From Collinsella provencensis (lineage in GTDB: Bacteria > Actinomycetota > Coriobacteriia > Coriobacteriales > Coriobacteriaceae), in contig NZ_LT904908.1 of the NCBI RefSeq assembly GCF_900199705.1, positions 71,426-135,425 on the forward strand: DNA of 64,000 bases, given 5' to 3'. This document shows positions 44,391-53,172 of this stretch, in pieces. A program made the translations under genes and the position numbers. How positions within the stretch are numbered: position 1 is the stretch's first letter; each line of letters begins with the position of its first letter. Below the pieces are notes generated by a model. It was not told the origin of the DNA and made no database searches. It saw only the letters and a program-made list of their open reading frames with translations.

Positions 44391-45815
44391 ATGGATAGCG
44401 GTTTGTTGTTCCAGGTAGAATCCTATGTTGATGAAGTCTGGGAGGACGTGGTGAGGGATATCGCCGCACTCGTTTCTCACCCGTCGGTTGCCGACTCTGC
44501 ACAGGCGGAAGTGGGCGCTCCCTTTGGCAAGTCTGTGCGCGCCGCGCTCGACTGCGCATTAGGTATCGCTGAGCGCCTGGGGTATCAGGTGAGCGATGAC
44601 GACGGATATCTCGGCATTGCCGATATCCCGGGTGAGCGCGCTGAGCAGGTGGCGACCATCGCTCATGTGGACGTGGTTCCCGCCGGTCCTGGCTGGAATA
44701 CCGACCCGTTTACCATGGAGCGCCGCGAGGGCTGGCTGCTCGGACGCGGTGTTATCGACGACAAGGGTCCAGCAGTGCTATCGCTGTATGCGGGTGCGTA
44801 TCTGCTGCGCGAAGGCGTCACGCCGCGTTATACCTTCCGCGCGTTGCTTGGTTGCGACGAAGAGGTGGGTATGACCGACGTGCACCACTATCTTGAGTCT
44901 CATGATGACCCTGCGTTCCTCTTCACGCCCGACGCGGAGTTCCCCGTGTGCAATGCGGAGAAGGGCTGCTTTGGCGGCACCTTTACCAGTGGAGAAATAG
45001 AGCACGGGGCGATTCGTTTTTGGAGCGGTGCCGAGGCGACGAACGCCATCCCCAGTGAGTCGATTTGCGAGCTCACGGTGTCCGTCGATGAGTTGCCTGA
45101 ACCGCACGCGCATGCCGATCGCCTGGCCATTGAGGCAATCGAGGACGGCGTGCGCATTACCGCCCATGGCATCGGTGGCCATGCGTCGATGCCCGAGGGC
45201 ACGCTGAATGCGATTTCTCTTATCGTGACGTATCTGCAGGAAGTTACGGCTGTGACGCCGGAGCTTTTCGACCCTGCGGAGCGTGCGTTCCTTGATTTGC
45301 TTTCGACCGTGCACGAGGATACGGCGGGCAACGGTATCGGTATAGCGACATCGAGTCCCGCATTTGGACCGCTCACTTGCAATGCGGGCACCATCGAGGT
45401 CAAGGACGGTCGTCTTGCGCAGACCATCGATGTGCGTTTCCCCGACTCCATCGAGGTCGATGAGATGACCATGATCTGCAGCGCATGCGCATCGCAGTAC
45501 GGTGCCACGTTCACGCTCGATCGCGCCAAAGAGCCGTTCTCCGTTTCGGCCGATAGCCCTGCAGTACAGACGCTGCTTGACATCTACCGTCAGACCACGG
45601 GCAAGCCTGCGCAGCCGTTCTCGATGGGCGGCGGAACCTATGCGCGTAACTTCGCGTGCGCTGTTTCCTTTGGTCCCGAGGACGGCAGTATCGAGCTGCC
45701 CGACTGGGCGGGCACTATGCATGGTCCCAATGAGGCGGCAAACGAGAGCCTGCTCAAAGACGCGCTCAAGATGTACATCCTCGCCATTTTGCGACTGAAT
45801 GAATTGGAGCTGTAA
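44391..45815 (+). CDS. M20-family dipeptidase (PepV/Sapep-like)
   Basis: A 474-residue zinc peptidase. Metal and catalytic residues appear in VATIAHVDVVPAGPGW (His, Asp), GVIDDKGPAVLSLYA (Asp), LLGCDEEVGMTD (Glu pair), FTPDAEFPVCNAEKG and near the C-terminus MHGPNEAANE. The dimerisation/lid domain begins at IRFWSGAEATNAIPSES. ATG 44391 follows GAAAGGGG. It likely hydrolyses dipeptides taken up by the cell. The small membrane-protein gene starts one base after its stop. Confidence 0.92.
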   Translation: MDSGLLFQVESYVDEVWEDVVRDIAALVSHPSVADSAQAEVGAPFGKSVRAALDCALGIAERLGYQVSDDDGYLGIADIPGERAEQVATIAHVDVVPAGPGWNTDPFTMERREGWLLGRGVIDDKGPAVLSLYAGAYLLREGVTPRYTFRALLGCDEEVGMTDVHHYLESHDDPAFLFTPDAEFPVCNAEKGCFGGTFTSGEIEHGAIRFWSGAEATNAIPSESICELTVSVDELPEPHAHADRLAIEAIEDGVRITAHGIGGHASMPEGTLNAISLIVTYLQEVTAVTPELFDPAERAFLDLLSTVHEDTAGNGIGIATSSPAFGPLTCNAGTIEVKDGRLAQTIDVRFPDSIEVDEMTMICSACASQYGATFTLDRAKEPFSVSADSPAVQTLLDIYRQTTGKPAQPFSMGGGTYARNFACAVSFGPEDGSIELPDWAGTMHGPNEAANESLLKDALKMYILAILRLNELEL

Positions 45816-45816
45816 G

Positions 45817-45933
45817 ATGGAAAACCTTCCGCCGTTTGTGCAACAGCTCATTTACATCGGCATCATCGTGGTTGCGATGCTTTTCGGTAACCAGCTGTTC
45901 AAAAAGCGCCACGGAGGCCGCAAAAAGAAATAA
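45817..45933 (+). CDS. 38-residue single-pass membrane protein
   Basis: MENLPPFVQQLIYIGIIVV is the first half and AMLFGNQLFKKRHGGRKKK the second: one hydrophobic helix with a basic tail, giving an N-out/C-in topology. ATG 45817 comes one base after the dipeptidase stop, with GGAGC nine bases upstream, so translation is coupled. No family is recognised. The strong membrane pattern and tight spacing make a real gene likely. Confidence 0.65.
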   Translation: MENLPPFVQQLIYIGIIVVAMLFGNQLFKKRHGGRKKK

Positions 45934-45952
45934 TTTCTCTGATTTCGTAAGA

Positions 45953-46052
45953 CCCGAGCATATCGTCTGCCGCGAGTTCCGCACGAATAGAAGGCCCCAG
46001 CGGGGCCTTCGTCGTGAGTAGGACCGTCCGAGCGTCGGATGATATGCTCGGG
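45953..46052. repeat. Long-hairpin repeat, copy D
   Basis: The outer stem CCCGAGCATATC / GATATGCTCGGG is perfect and extends outward through GATTTC / GAAATC. Boxes GTTCCGCACG and AGGACCG flank an inner hairpin GAAGGCCCC / GGGGCCTTC. It lies 19 bases after the 38-residue gene and before the convergent GNAT gene. Best-preserved outer stem of the family. Confidence 0.85.
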
Positions 46053-46079
46053 AATCGTGAAATCGGGGAGAGAGCGAAC

Positions 46080-46724
46080 TTACGCTTCGTCACCGTAGAC
46101 GTAGACGATGAATCCGTCTCCCGTGTCCTGGCTGTGATCCTCGGCGATGCGGGTCATGCCGATGTGGTCGTAGAACTCGTAGTCGGAACGGTTGTCGCTC
46201 ATGAGGAAGAACTTGGTGCAACCCGCGTTGTGCAGTTCGGTGCGGGCACGGTCGATGAGTGCGCGGCCCAGACCCTTGCCCTGCCACTCGGGACGGATAA
46301 TGATGAGGTTGATCTGGCCCTGAGCGTAGTCGTTTCCCGTGGCGGCAAAACGATCGGCGGTCGCCTTCTCGCGCGTGTCGCCAAAGAGACAGCCCTCAAG
46401 GCGCTCGTCGGCGTCTTTTGCGCGCTCAGTCGCCATGGCCAGAAGCTCGTCATAGCGCGCTTGCCAGTAGGGGTTCGTACGGGGAACACCCTCATCGAAA
46501 ATACCCACACAGCACGCCGCGATAGGCTCGCCGTCATGTTCGGCGACCAGGGCGATGGGGGAGCGCTGGAACTGCATGGCAATGTTGTAGCGGCCGGCAA
46601 GCAGGGCGTCTTCAAAATCGCCGCGATTGCGCAGGCTGTTGGTCCAAAGCGTGCAATACAGATCGGCAAGGGACTCGAGGTCCTCAAGCTTGGATTCGCG
46701 GATGGTGATGTCGTCGAGTGACAT
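46080..46724 (-). CDS. GNAT-family N-acetyltransferase
   Basis: A 214-residue protein: N-terminal ITIRESKLEDLESLADLYC, then the acetyl-CoA-binding motif A INLIIIRPEWQGKGLGRAL and LMSDNRSDYEFYDHIGM near the C-terminus. ATG 46724 follows AGGAG. The acceptor (protein, amine or antibiotic) cannot be told. It stands divergent from the ABC-F gene. Confidence 0.88.
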   Translation of the reverse strand: MSLDDITIRESKLEDLESLADLYCTLWTNSLRNRGDFEDALLAGRYNIAMQFQRSPIALVAEHDGEPIAACCVGIFDEGVPRTNPYWQARYDELLAMATERAKDADERLEGCLFGDTREKATADRFAATGNDYAQGQINLIIIRPEWQGKGLGRALIDRARTELHNAGCTKFFLMSDNRSDYEFYDHIGMTRIAEDHSQDTGDGFIVYVYGDEA

Positions 46725-46882
46725 AGATGCTCCTAACGTGCGGCGCGAACGGCATTACATCGTCTATACCCATTGAGTCACAGAGAGAATCTTTCAGTCT
46801 CCATCAGCTCGGCGGGCGGCACGTGATACCGACTTTGGTTTAAGATGGTTGGCTGGTAAGCGAATGACGGGAGCAAGCGCGC

Positions 46883-48739
46883 ATGGCTATTTTGCTGAGC
46901 TGTGACAACGTACATCTGGAATATCCCACCAAGCTGATTTTGGAGCGCGTGGCGCTCGGCGTGAACGAGGGCGACCGCATCGGTATCGTGGGCAGGAACG
47001 GCGACGGTAAGTCCACGTTGCTTTCAGTTCTGGCCGGCGAGATCGAGCCCGATGAGGGTCGGGTTACGCACCGTCGAGATGTGACTGTGGGTATGCTCGG
47101 TCAGCGTGATTCGCTCGATGACGCCGATACGGTGCACCGTGCCGTTGTAGGCGACCTATCTGAGTATGAATGGGCGGCAAGCCCGCGCATCCGCCAGATT
47201 TTGGATGGCTTGATCTCCGACGTGCCCTGGGAAGGCCTGGTGGGGGAGCTCTCCGGCGGTCAGCGCCGCCGTGTGGACCTCGCGCGCCTGCTCATCGGTG
47301 ACTATGACATCCTCATGCTCGACGAGCCCACCAACCATTTGGACATCCGCACCATCAACTGGCTTGCCAATCATCTCAAAACGCGCTGGCAAGCGGGTCA
47401 GGGCGGGCTACTCGTCGTCACGCACGACCGCTGGTTCCTCGACGAGGTGTGCCTGTCCATGTGGGAGGTGCATGACGGTGTCGTTGACCCGTTTGAAGGC
47501 GGCTATTCCGCCTATATCCTGCAACGCGTCGAGCGCGACCGAATGGCTGCGGTGATGGAGGAGCGCAGACGCAATATGGCGCGCAAGGAGCTCGCATGGC
47601 TCTCGCGTGGCGCGCAGGCCCGCAGCACCAAACCCAAGTTCCGCGTCGATGCGGCCCGCGAGCTCATCGCCGACGTGCCGCCCGTGCGAAATGAGCTCGA
47701 ACTCAAACGCTTGGCGGTGAGCCGTTTGGGCAAGCAGGTCATCGACGTGATCGATGTCGACGCCGGGTATGTGGGCGATGAGGGCGAGGGTGGAGCGTCG
47801 GCTCCCGTGCTTTCCGACGTAACGTGGCTTATCGGCGCGGGCGACCGCTATGGTTTGCTGGGAGAGAACGGAGCGGGAAAAACGACGCTGCTCAACATCA
47901 TCCAAGGGCATCTCAAGCCGTTGCGAGGCCGTGTGAAAATCGGTGCCACGGTGCGCTTCGGCGTGTTATCTCAGCAGCTCGACGAGCTCAAGCCTTTTGA
48001 GGACGATACCATTCGCGAGGTGCTGGCACGTGGTAAGCGATCCGTTGTGGTCGAGGGCAAAGACACGACGCCCGAAAAGCTCCTTGAGCGTCTGGGATTC
48101 ACCCAGCAACAGTTGTGGAGCCGAATCAAGGATTTGTCCGGTGGGCAAAAGCGCCGTCTGTCGTTGCTGCTCACTATCATCGACGAGCCTAACGTTCTCA
48201 TTTTGGACGAGCCGGGTAACGACCTCGATACCGATATGCTCGCCATTGTGGAAGATCTGCTCGACGGCTGGCCCGGTACGCTCATCTTGGTCACGCACGA
48301 CCGTTTCCTCATGGAGCGCGTGACCGATCAACAGTGGGCACTCATCGACGGTAGCCTGCGGCATGTTCCCGGCGGCGTGGACGAATACCTGCGGTTGGTT
48401 GAGCGCGGGTCGTCTTCCTCTTCTTGCACGCAGGCTCCGGGGTTCGATGGCGGTCCTGCGGATAAGGGCGCGGATACGTCTATAGGTGGTTCCTCGTCTG
48501 CTGCACCTGGCCTTTCGAATGCGGAGCGCCAGCGCCTCAAGAAGGAGATCGCCTCGCTTGAGCGCAAGATGGAGACACGCCGAGGCAAGCTTGAGGAACT
48601 TGAGGCCGCGATGTTTACCATCGACCCCACGGACTTCGCTGCGCTAACCGCTCAGCAACAGACCATTGCTGCAGCGAAGGACGAACTCGACGAGCTCGAG
48701 CTCGCGTGGCTTGAGGCAAGCGAAACGCTAGGGGAGTGA
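46883..48739 (+). CDS. ABC-F family ATPase
   Basis: A 618-residue soluble protein with two ABC domains and no membrane part. Domain 1: GRNGDGKSTLL, ELSGGQRRRVDLARLL, ILMLDEPTNHLD, VVTHDRWFLDEV. Domain 2: GENGAGKTTLL, DLSGGQKRRLSLLLT, VLILDEPGNDLD, VTHDRFLMERV. A charged linker and a C-terminal coiled coil (RQRLKKEIASLERKMETRRG) resemble Uup-type proteins. ABC-F proteins act on ribosomes or on DNA intermediates; no resistance-type signature was identified. Confidence 0.93.
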   Translation: MAILLSCDNVHLEYPTKLILERVALGVNEGDRIGIVGRNGDGKSTLLSVLAGEIEPDEGRVTHRRDVTVGMLGQRDSLDDADTVHRAVVGDLSEYEWAASPRIRQILDGLISDVPWEGLVGELSGGQRRRVDLARLLIGDYDILMLDEPTNHLDIRTINWLANHLKTRWQAGQGGLLVVTHDRWFLDEVCLSMWEVHDGVVDPFEGGYSAYILQRVERDRMAAVMEERRRNMARKELAWLSRGAQARSTKPKFRVDAARELIADVPPVRNELELKRLAVSRLGKQVIDVIDVDAGYVGDEGEGGASAPVLSDVTWLIGAGDRYGLLGENGAGKTTLLNIIQGHLKPLRGRVKIGATVRFGVLSQQLDELKPFEDDTIREVLARGKRSVVVEGKDTTPEKLLERLGFTQQQLWSRIKDLSGGQKRRLSLLLTIIDEPNVLILDEPGNDLDTDMLAIVEDLLDGWPGTLILVTHDRFLMERVTDQQWALIDGSLRHVPGGVDEYLRLVERGSSSSSCTQAPGFDGGPADKGADTSIGGSSSAAPGLSNAERQRLKKEIASLERKMETRRGKLEELEAAMFTIDPTDFAALTAQQQTIAAAKDELDELELAWLEASETLGE

Positions 48740-48759
48740 CTTGACGCATTTGCTGTGTG

Positions 48760-48791
48760 ACCCACTTTGCGCACATGTGGGCAAAGTGGGT
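48760..48791 (+). promoter_or_regulatory. 11-bp palindrome upstream of the metallopeptidase gene
   Basis: ACCCACTTTGC (48760-48770) and GCAAAGTGGGT (48781-48791) form a perfect inverted repeat with a 10-base centre, 45 bases before the next start codon. Without a T-run it may be an operator, or a hairpin after the ABC-F gene. Confidence 0.45.
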
Positions 48792-48836
48792 ACAAGCACA
48801 GGGATATGCTTCGAGGACATTCGAAAGGATTTTGGT

Positions 48837-49544
48837 ATGCCCTATTACGGATACTATGGATATGGCTATGGGTTTGACCCCTTGTACCTGCTGCTTATCT
48901 TGGTCACCACGGTTTTGGGCCTTGCTGCGCAGGGATACATCAACTCCACGTACAAGGTGTGGAGCCGCGTGGAGTCCGACGGTTCGCGTGGCGCCGATGT
49001 CGCGCGCCGTATGCTCGACGAGAATGGCTGCCAGCGTGTGGGCATCAGGGCCGTGGCGGGTCATCTGACCGACCACTATGATCCGCGCGATAACAACTTG
49101 TACTTGTCCAACGACAATCTCAACGGCGGTTCGGTGGCGAGTGTCGCCGTTGCGTGCCACGAGGCCGGTCACGCCGCCCAGCGCGAAAAGGGCTACTTCA
49201 TGATAAAGGTTCGAACTGCGCTTGTGCCCGTGGTCAACATTTCCCAGAGCCTTTGGACGCTCGTGTTCATGCTGGGCATTGTGATGAACATGTCCGGCCT
49301 TACCACATTGGCCATCGCACTCTTCGCGTTCTGTGTGATATTCCAGTTGGTCACGTTGCCGGTTGAGATTGACGCGAGTCGCCGTGCGGTCGCCTACATC
49401 GAGCGTTCCGGTATGGGGTCTGTTAACGTTCGTGGTGCCCGTAAGGTTCTCACCGCCGCTGCCCTCACCTACGTCGCGGCTGCCCTGACCAGCATTTTGC
49501 AGTTGGTTTACCTGCTTTTCAGCACGCGTCGCAACGACGACTAA
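48837..49544 (+). CDS. Zinc-dependent membrane protease (YugP-like)
   Basis: A 235-residue protein from ATG 48837 (GAAAGGA upstream). A Tyr/Gly-rich N-terminus is followed by a membrane helix (LYLLLILVTTVLGLAAQGY). The HExxH site lies in VAVACHEAGHAAQREKGY, and further membrane segments occupy the C-terminal half (QSLWTLVFMLGIVMNMSGL and LTYVAAALTSILQLVYLLF). The family is conserved but poorly characterised. Confidence 0.88.
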   Translation: MPYYGYYGYGYGFDPLYLLLILVTTVLGLAAQGYINSTYKVWSRVESDGSRGADVARRMLDENGCQRVGIRAVAGHLTDHYDPRDNNLYLSNDNLNGGSVASVAVACHEAGHAAQREKGYFMIKVRTALVPVVNISQSLWTLVFMLGIVMNMSGLTTLAIALFAFCVIFQLVTLPVEIDASRRAVAYIERSGMGSVNVRGARKVLTAAALTYVAAALTSILQLVYLLFSTRRNDD

Positions 49545-49616
49545 CCGTTGCGAGATTTTGTGTCCGCACGGGCAATTACGATAGGTGCATAACGAGTTTG
49601 ACGAGAGGGGGCATGT

Positions 49617-51068
49617 GTGGCTGGATGGGATCTCACGGGTTCAAGTTCGAGCGCAAGCGGAGCTGAGAAGGCGGAAGCCTTAACCGTATCGCAGGCTGCC
49701 GAAATGGCGGCTGGAGCGCTCAATACTATTCCAAGAATCACCGTTTTGGGCGAAGTCACCGGTTTTCGCGGTCCCAATGCGCGGAGCGGACATTGCTATT
49801 TTCAGATAAAAGACGAGTCTTCGGCGTTGGATTGCATCGTGTGGCGCGGTGTTTACGACAAACGATTGTTTGACTTGCGCGATGGCTTGCAGGTGCTGTT
49901 TACGGGTACGTTTGACCTGTATAAGCCTACCGGCAAAATGAGCTTCAAGGCCAGTAGCTTTACCTTGGCCGGTGAGGGCTTGCTGCGTCAGCAGGTTGCC
50001 CAACTCGCAGAGAAGCTGCGGCTTGAGGGGTTGATGGAGCCCGAGCGCAAACGGCACATCCCAGCGTTTTGCATGCGCGTCGCGGTGGTTACATCGCTTT
50101 CCGGTTCGGTGATCAACGACGTCAAGCGCACGCTGCGGCGGCGCAATCCTCTCGTTGAACTCGTGTGCGTTGGATCAAAGGTGCAGGGACAGGGCGCTCC
50201 CGCCGAACTGATTGAGGGATTGCGCCGCGCGGCAAGCGTGGTACCCGCGCCCGATTGCATTTTGCTCGTTCGCGGCGGCGGTTCATTTGAGGACCTCATG
50301 ACGTTCAACGATGAGGCGCTCGCACGTGCGGTCGCGGCGAGCCCGATTCCCGTGGTGACGGGCATTGGGCACGAGCCAGACAATTCGATTTGCGATATGG
50401 TGAGCGATCGACGCTGTTCCACGCCCACTGCGGCGGCCGAGTCGGTTGCACCCGAGTTTTCCGAGCTTGTAGCCGCGCTCGATCAGCGCGAACAGCGCCT
50501 GCAAAACGTTATGGTCTCGCAGGTGGGTAATGCTGCTTCTGATACCGATGCTGCTTCAGAACGCATTCGGCGGGCGATGCGCACCTATCTTGACCGGTTG
50601 CAGTTGGTGGTGGATAACGCCAGCACGCGTCCGTGCCTCACCGACCCAACGAACATCATCGATCGCCGCCGTATCGAGCTGTCGCAAACGTTGGATCGTT
50701 TCGTTGCCGCATGCGATCGAGTTCAGGAGCGCTATGCGGCCGATTTGGATCGTTTGGCGCCGCGCTTGCTTTCAAGCACCTCGAGTTTTGCCGCTCGCAG
50801 GCATGCGCTTGATCTTGCTTCCTCTGGTTTGCGTGGTGCCGCGGCGCAGCTTTTGACGGAACCGCAGTCCACGCTGGCGCGCGATGCGGCGGCCCTCGAC
50901 GCGCTTTCTCCGCTCAAGGTGCTCGCCCGTGGTTATTCGATTGCGTATGACGGCGATAACCGGGTTGTTACGCAGGTGAGTTCGTTTACACCGGGCGACG
51001 AGTTGCGTGTTCGTATGGCAGACGGAGATGTGTTCGGAACGGTCACCTCAGTTTCCACTCACGCATAA
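49617..51068 (+). CDS. xseA: Exodeoxyribonuclease VII large subunit
   Basis: A 483-residue XseA. The N-terminal OB fold (ITVLGEVTGFRGPNARSGHC, YFQIKDESSALDCIVWRG) is followed by the catalytic domain with VAVVTSLSGSVINDVKRTL, ILLVRGGGSFEDLMTFNDEA and PVVTGIGHEPDNSICDMVSD, then a coiled-coil part. It degrades single-stranded DNA with XseB, whose gene follows after 23 bases. Start GTG 49617 follows AGAGGGGG. Confidence 0.95.
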   Translation: MAGWDLTGSSSSASGAEKAEALTVSQAAEMAAGALNTIPRITVLGEVTGFRGPNARSGHCYFQIKDESSALDCIVWRGVYDKRLFDLRDGLQVLFTGTFDLYKPTGKMSFKASSFTLAGEGLLRQQVAQLAEKLRLEGLMEPERKRHIPAFCMRVAVVTSLSGSVINDVKRTLRRRNPLVELVCVGSKVQGQGAPAELIEGLRRAASVVPAPDCILLVRGGGSFEDLMTFNDEALARAVAASPIPVVTGIGHEPDNSICDMVSDRRCSTPTAAAESVAPEFSELVAALDQREQRLQNVMVSQVGNAASDTDAASERIRRAMRTYLDRLQLVVDNASTRPCLTDPTNIIDRRRIELSQTLDRFVAACDRVQERYAADLDRLAPRLLSSTSSFAARRHALDLASSGLRGAAAQLLTEPQSTLARDAAALDALSPLKVLARGYSIAYDGDNRVVTQVSSFTPGDELRVRMADGDVFGTVTSVSTHA

Positions 51069-51091
51069 GTATCCGATGGGAAGGATTTGAC

Positions 51092-51358
51092 ATGGCAGAT
51101 TACAAGAACGTTGATGAGCTGACCTATAAGGAAGCGACGACCGAGCTCGAGCTTATCATCCGCGCGCTGGAGAGCGGCGATATGGAGCTCGAGACCTCAC
51201 TTGAGAAATACGCCCGCGGCGTCGAGCTGCTCAAGAGCTTGCGTACGCGTCTCGCGGATGCAGAGCAGAAGGTATCCGTACTGCTTAAAGATGTAGACGG
51301 CACCGATCGCCTCGTCGAGGGCACGCCTGCAGACGATTCGGATACACTGAACCTGTAA
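51092..51358 (+). CDS. xseB: Exodeoxyribonuclease VII small subunit
   Basis: An 88-residue helical protein with LTYKEATTELELIIRALESG and LETSLEKYARGVELLKSLRT, matching XseB. It forms the exonuclease VII complex with XseA. GGAAGGA precedes ATG 51092. Confidence 0.93.
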   Translation: MADYKNVDELTYKEATTELELIIRALESGDMELETSLEKYARGVELLKSLRTRLADAEQKVSVLLKDVDGTDRLVEGTPADDSDTLNL

Positions 51359-51469
51359 AGAGCTGAATGCGCAGAGCGCTCTAATAATTCGGCTGACGAG
51401 CCCGATCTCAAGGCGCGCGCACTCAGTTCCGCACATGTACGTTATCGATAGCATGAGGAGCTGATCGAC

Positions 51470-51805
51470 ATGACCGATTGCATTTTCTGCAAGATTGCTC
51501 AGCACGAGATTCCCTCCACCGTGGTGTATGAGGACGACTTGGTTATCGCCTTCGACGACCTCAATCCCCAGGCACCCGTGCATACGCTGGTGATTCCCAA
51601 GGAGCATTACGAGAACGCCATCGATGGGGTTCCCGCCGAGACGCTCGCCGCCATGATGCACGCCGTTTCCGAGGTTGCGCGCATCAAGGGGCTCGATGAC
51701 GGCTTCCGTTTGATTTCCAACAAGGGCGAGGCGGCTGGCCAGACCGTCATGCATTTCCATATGCATGTACTGGGAGGAAAGCCCCTGGGCGAGGGTTTGA
51801 TCTAA
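51470..51805 (+). CDS. HIT-family protein (HINT-like)
   Basis: A 111-residue histidine-triad protein. CIFCKIAQHEIPSTVVYED at the start and the triad HFHMHVLGG near the C-terminus are typical of HINT phosphoramidases that hydrolyse adenosine 5'-phosphoramidates. ATG 51470; an acceptable GAGGAGC lies upstream. It sits between xseB and ackA as a single gene. Confidence 0.93.
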   Translation: MTDCIFCKIAQHEIPSTVVYEDDLVIAFDDLNPQAPVHTLVIPKEHYENAIDGVPAETLAAMMHAVSEVARIKGLDDGFRLISNKGEAAGQTVMHFHMHVLGGKPLGEGLI

Positions 51806-51940
51806 TTTCGTAAATCCAAAGATGCTGCGGCGTTTATCTAACACCGTCATTTCGGCGTGTCGATTGCGTTACCATTGCGTTGTGTTAACCGTGTTTGCAC
51901 GGTCGGTTTTGTGCGGGCACATCGTACCTAAAGGAGAGTT

Positions 51941-53113
51941 ATGAACGTTCTCGTCCTCAATGCAGGCAGCTCGAGCCTCAAGTTCCAGCTGATGAACACG
52001 GAAACCCGTGAGGTTTTCACCAAGGGCAACTGCGAGAAGATCGGTCTTGAGGACGGTATCTTCGGTTACACCGTGGGCGATGGCGACAAGGTCAAGGAAA
52101 CCGTCGTGTTCCCCGATCACGGTGCCGCCATTCGCAAGGTGATGGGCCTTATCGAGGAGAACGGCTTCACCATGGAGGCCTTCGGCCACCGCATCGTTCA
52201 GGGCGGTTGGCACTTTATGGACTCCGCGCTCGTTGACGACGAGGTGCTCGCCAAGATTTACGAGGTTGCCCCGCTGGCTCCGTTGCACAACTACGCAGAG
52301 GCGGGCGTAATCGAGTTCTGCCGTGAGGCATACCCCGAGCTTCCGAACGTCACCGTGTTCGACACTTCCTTCCACATGGGCATGCCGCCCGCGGCCTACA
52401 CCTATGCGCTGCCGCGCGAGGTTCGCGACAAGCTCCACATTCGCAAGTACGGTGCCCATGGTACGAGCCATCGTTACGAGTGGAAGACCGCTAAAGAGAT
52501 GATTGGCGAGTCCTGCCATCGCGTGCTGTCCTGCCACCTGGGCAACGGCTCTTCGCTGTGCGCTATCGAGGACGGCGTGTGCCGTGACACCACCATGGGC
52601 CTGACCCCGCTCGATGGCCTTATGATGGGTACCCGCTGCGGCTCCATCGACCCGGCGACCGTCTGCTATCTGCAGCGCGAGGGCGGCTACACCGCCGACG
52701 AGGTCGACACCATGATGAATAAGCAGTCCGGTTTCCTGGCTGTGAGCGAGCTCACAAGCGATGTCCGTGACATCCGCGAGGCTGCGGACAAGGGCGACGA
52801 GAATTGCCTGCTCGCCCTTGACCTCTTCATCTACAAGGCGGTTGCCCAGGCCGCCGCGATGATCGCCTGCATGTCGGGCGTCGACGTCATCACTTTTGCC
52901 GGCGGCATCGGTGAGAACGACTGGGAGACCCGTCAGGCCATCTGCGAGTGCCTCGCCTGGATGGGTGTGCGCGTGGACCGCGAGAAGAACGCTGCCACGT
53001 GCTTCGGTGCGAGCGGTGTGATTTCCACCGATGATTCCGCGGTGACCGTCATGGTGCTTCCCACCGACGAGGAGTACATGATTGCGTGCGACGTGGAACG
53101 CCTCGCCAAATAA
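51941..53113 (+). CDS. ackA: Acetate kinase
   Basis: A 390-residue acetate kinase making ATP from acetyl phosphate. The N-terminal VLVLNAGSSSLKFQLMN, FGHRIVQGG, FDTSFHMGMPPAAYTYALP, RKYGAHGTSHRYEW, SCHLGNGSSLCAIEDG and TFAGGIGEN are family signatures. AAGGAG precedes ATG 51941, and a strong terminator follows. The partner pta lies about 0.9 kb away on the other strand. Confidence 0.97.
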   Translation: MNVLVLNAGSSSLKFQLMNTETREVFTKGNCEKIGLEDGIFGYTVGDGDKVKETVVFPDHGAAIRKVMGLIEENGFTMEAFGHRIVQGGWHFMDSALVDDEVLAKIYEVAPLAPLHNYAEAGVIEFCREAYPELPNVTVFDTSFHMGMPPAAYTYALPREVRDKLHIRKYGAHGTSHRYEWKTAKEMIGESCHRVLSCHLGNGSSLCAIEDGVCRDTTMGLTPLDGLMMGTRCGSIDPATVCYLQREGGYTADEVDTMMNKQSGFLAVSELTSDVRDIREAADKGDENCLLALDLFIYKAVAQAAAMIACMSGVDVITFAGGIGENDWETRQAICECLAWMGVRVDREKNAATCFGASGVISTDDSAVTVMVLPTDEEYMIACDVERLAK

Positions 53114-53123
53114 CAACAACTTG

Positions 53124-53149
53124 GCCCCCTGCGCTGCAGGGGGCTTTTT
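53124..53149 (+). terminator. Terminator after ackA
   Basis: GCCCCCTGC pairs with GCAGGGGGC around a 3-base loop and is followed by five T, ten bases after the stop codon. Confidence 0.9.
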
Positions 53150-53172
53150 GTTACCGTTCGATTGAGGGACAG

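Noticed and set aside
51360-51469. A fifth copy of the long-hairpin repeat after xseB
   Set aside because: It contains GTTCCGCAC, but neither the paired arm nor the inner hairpin is present.
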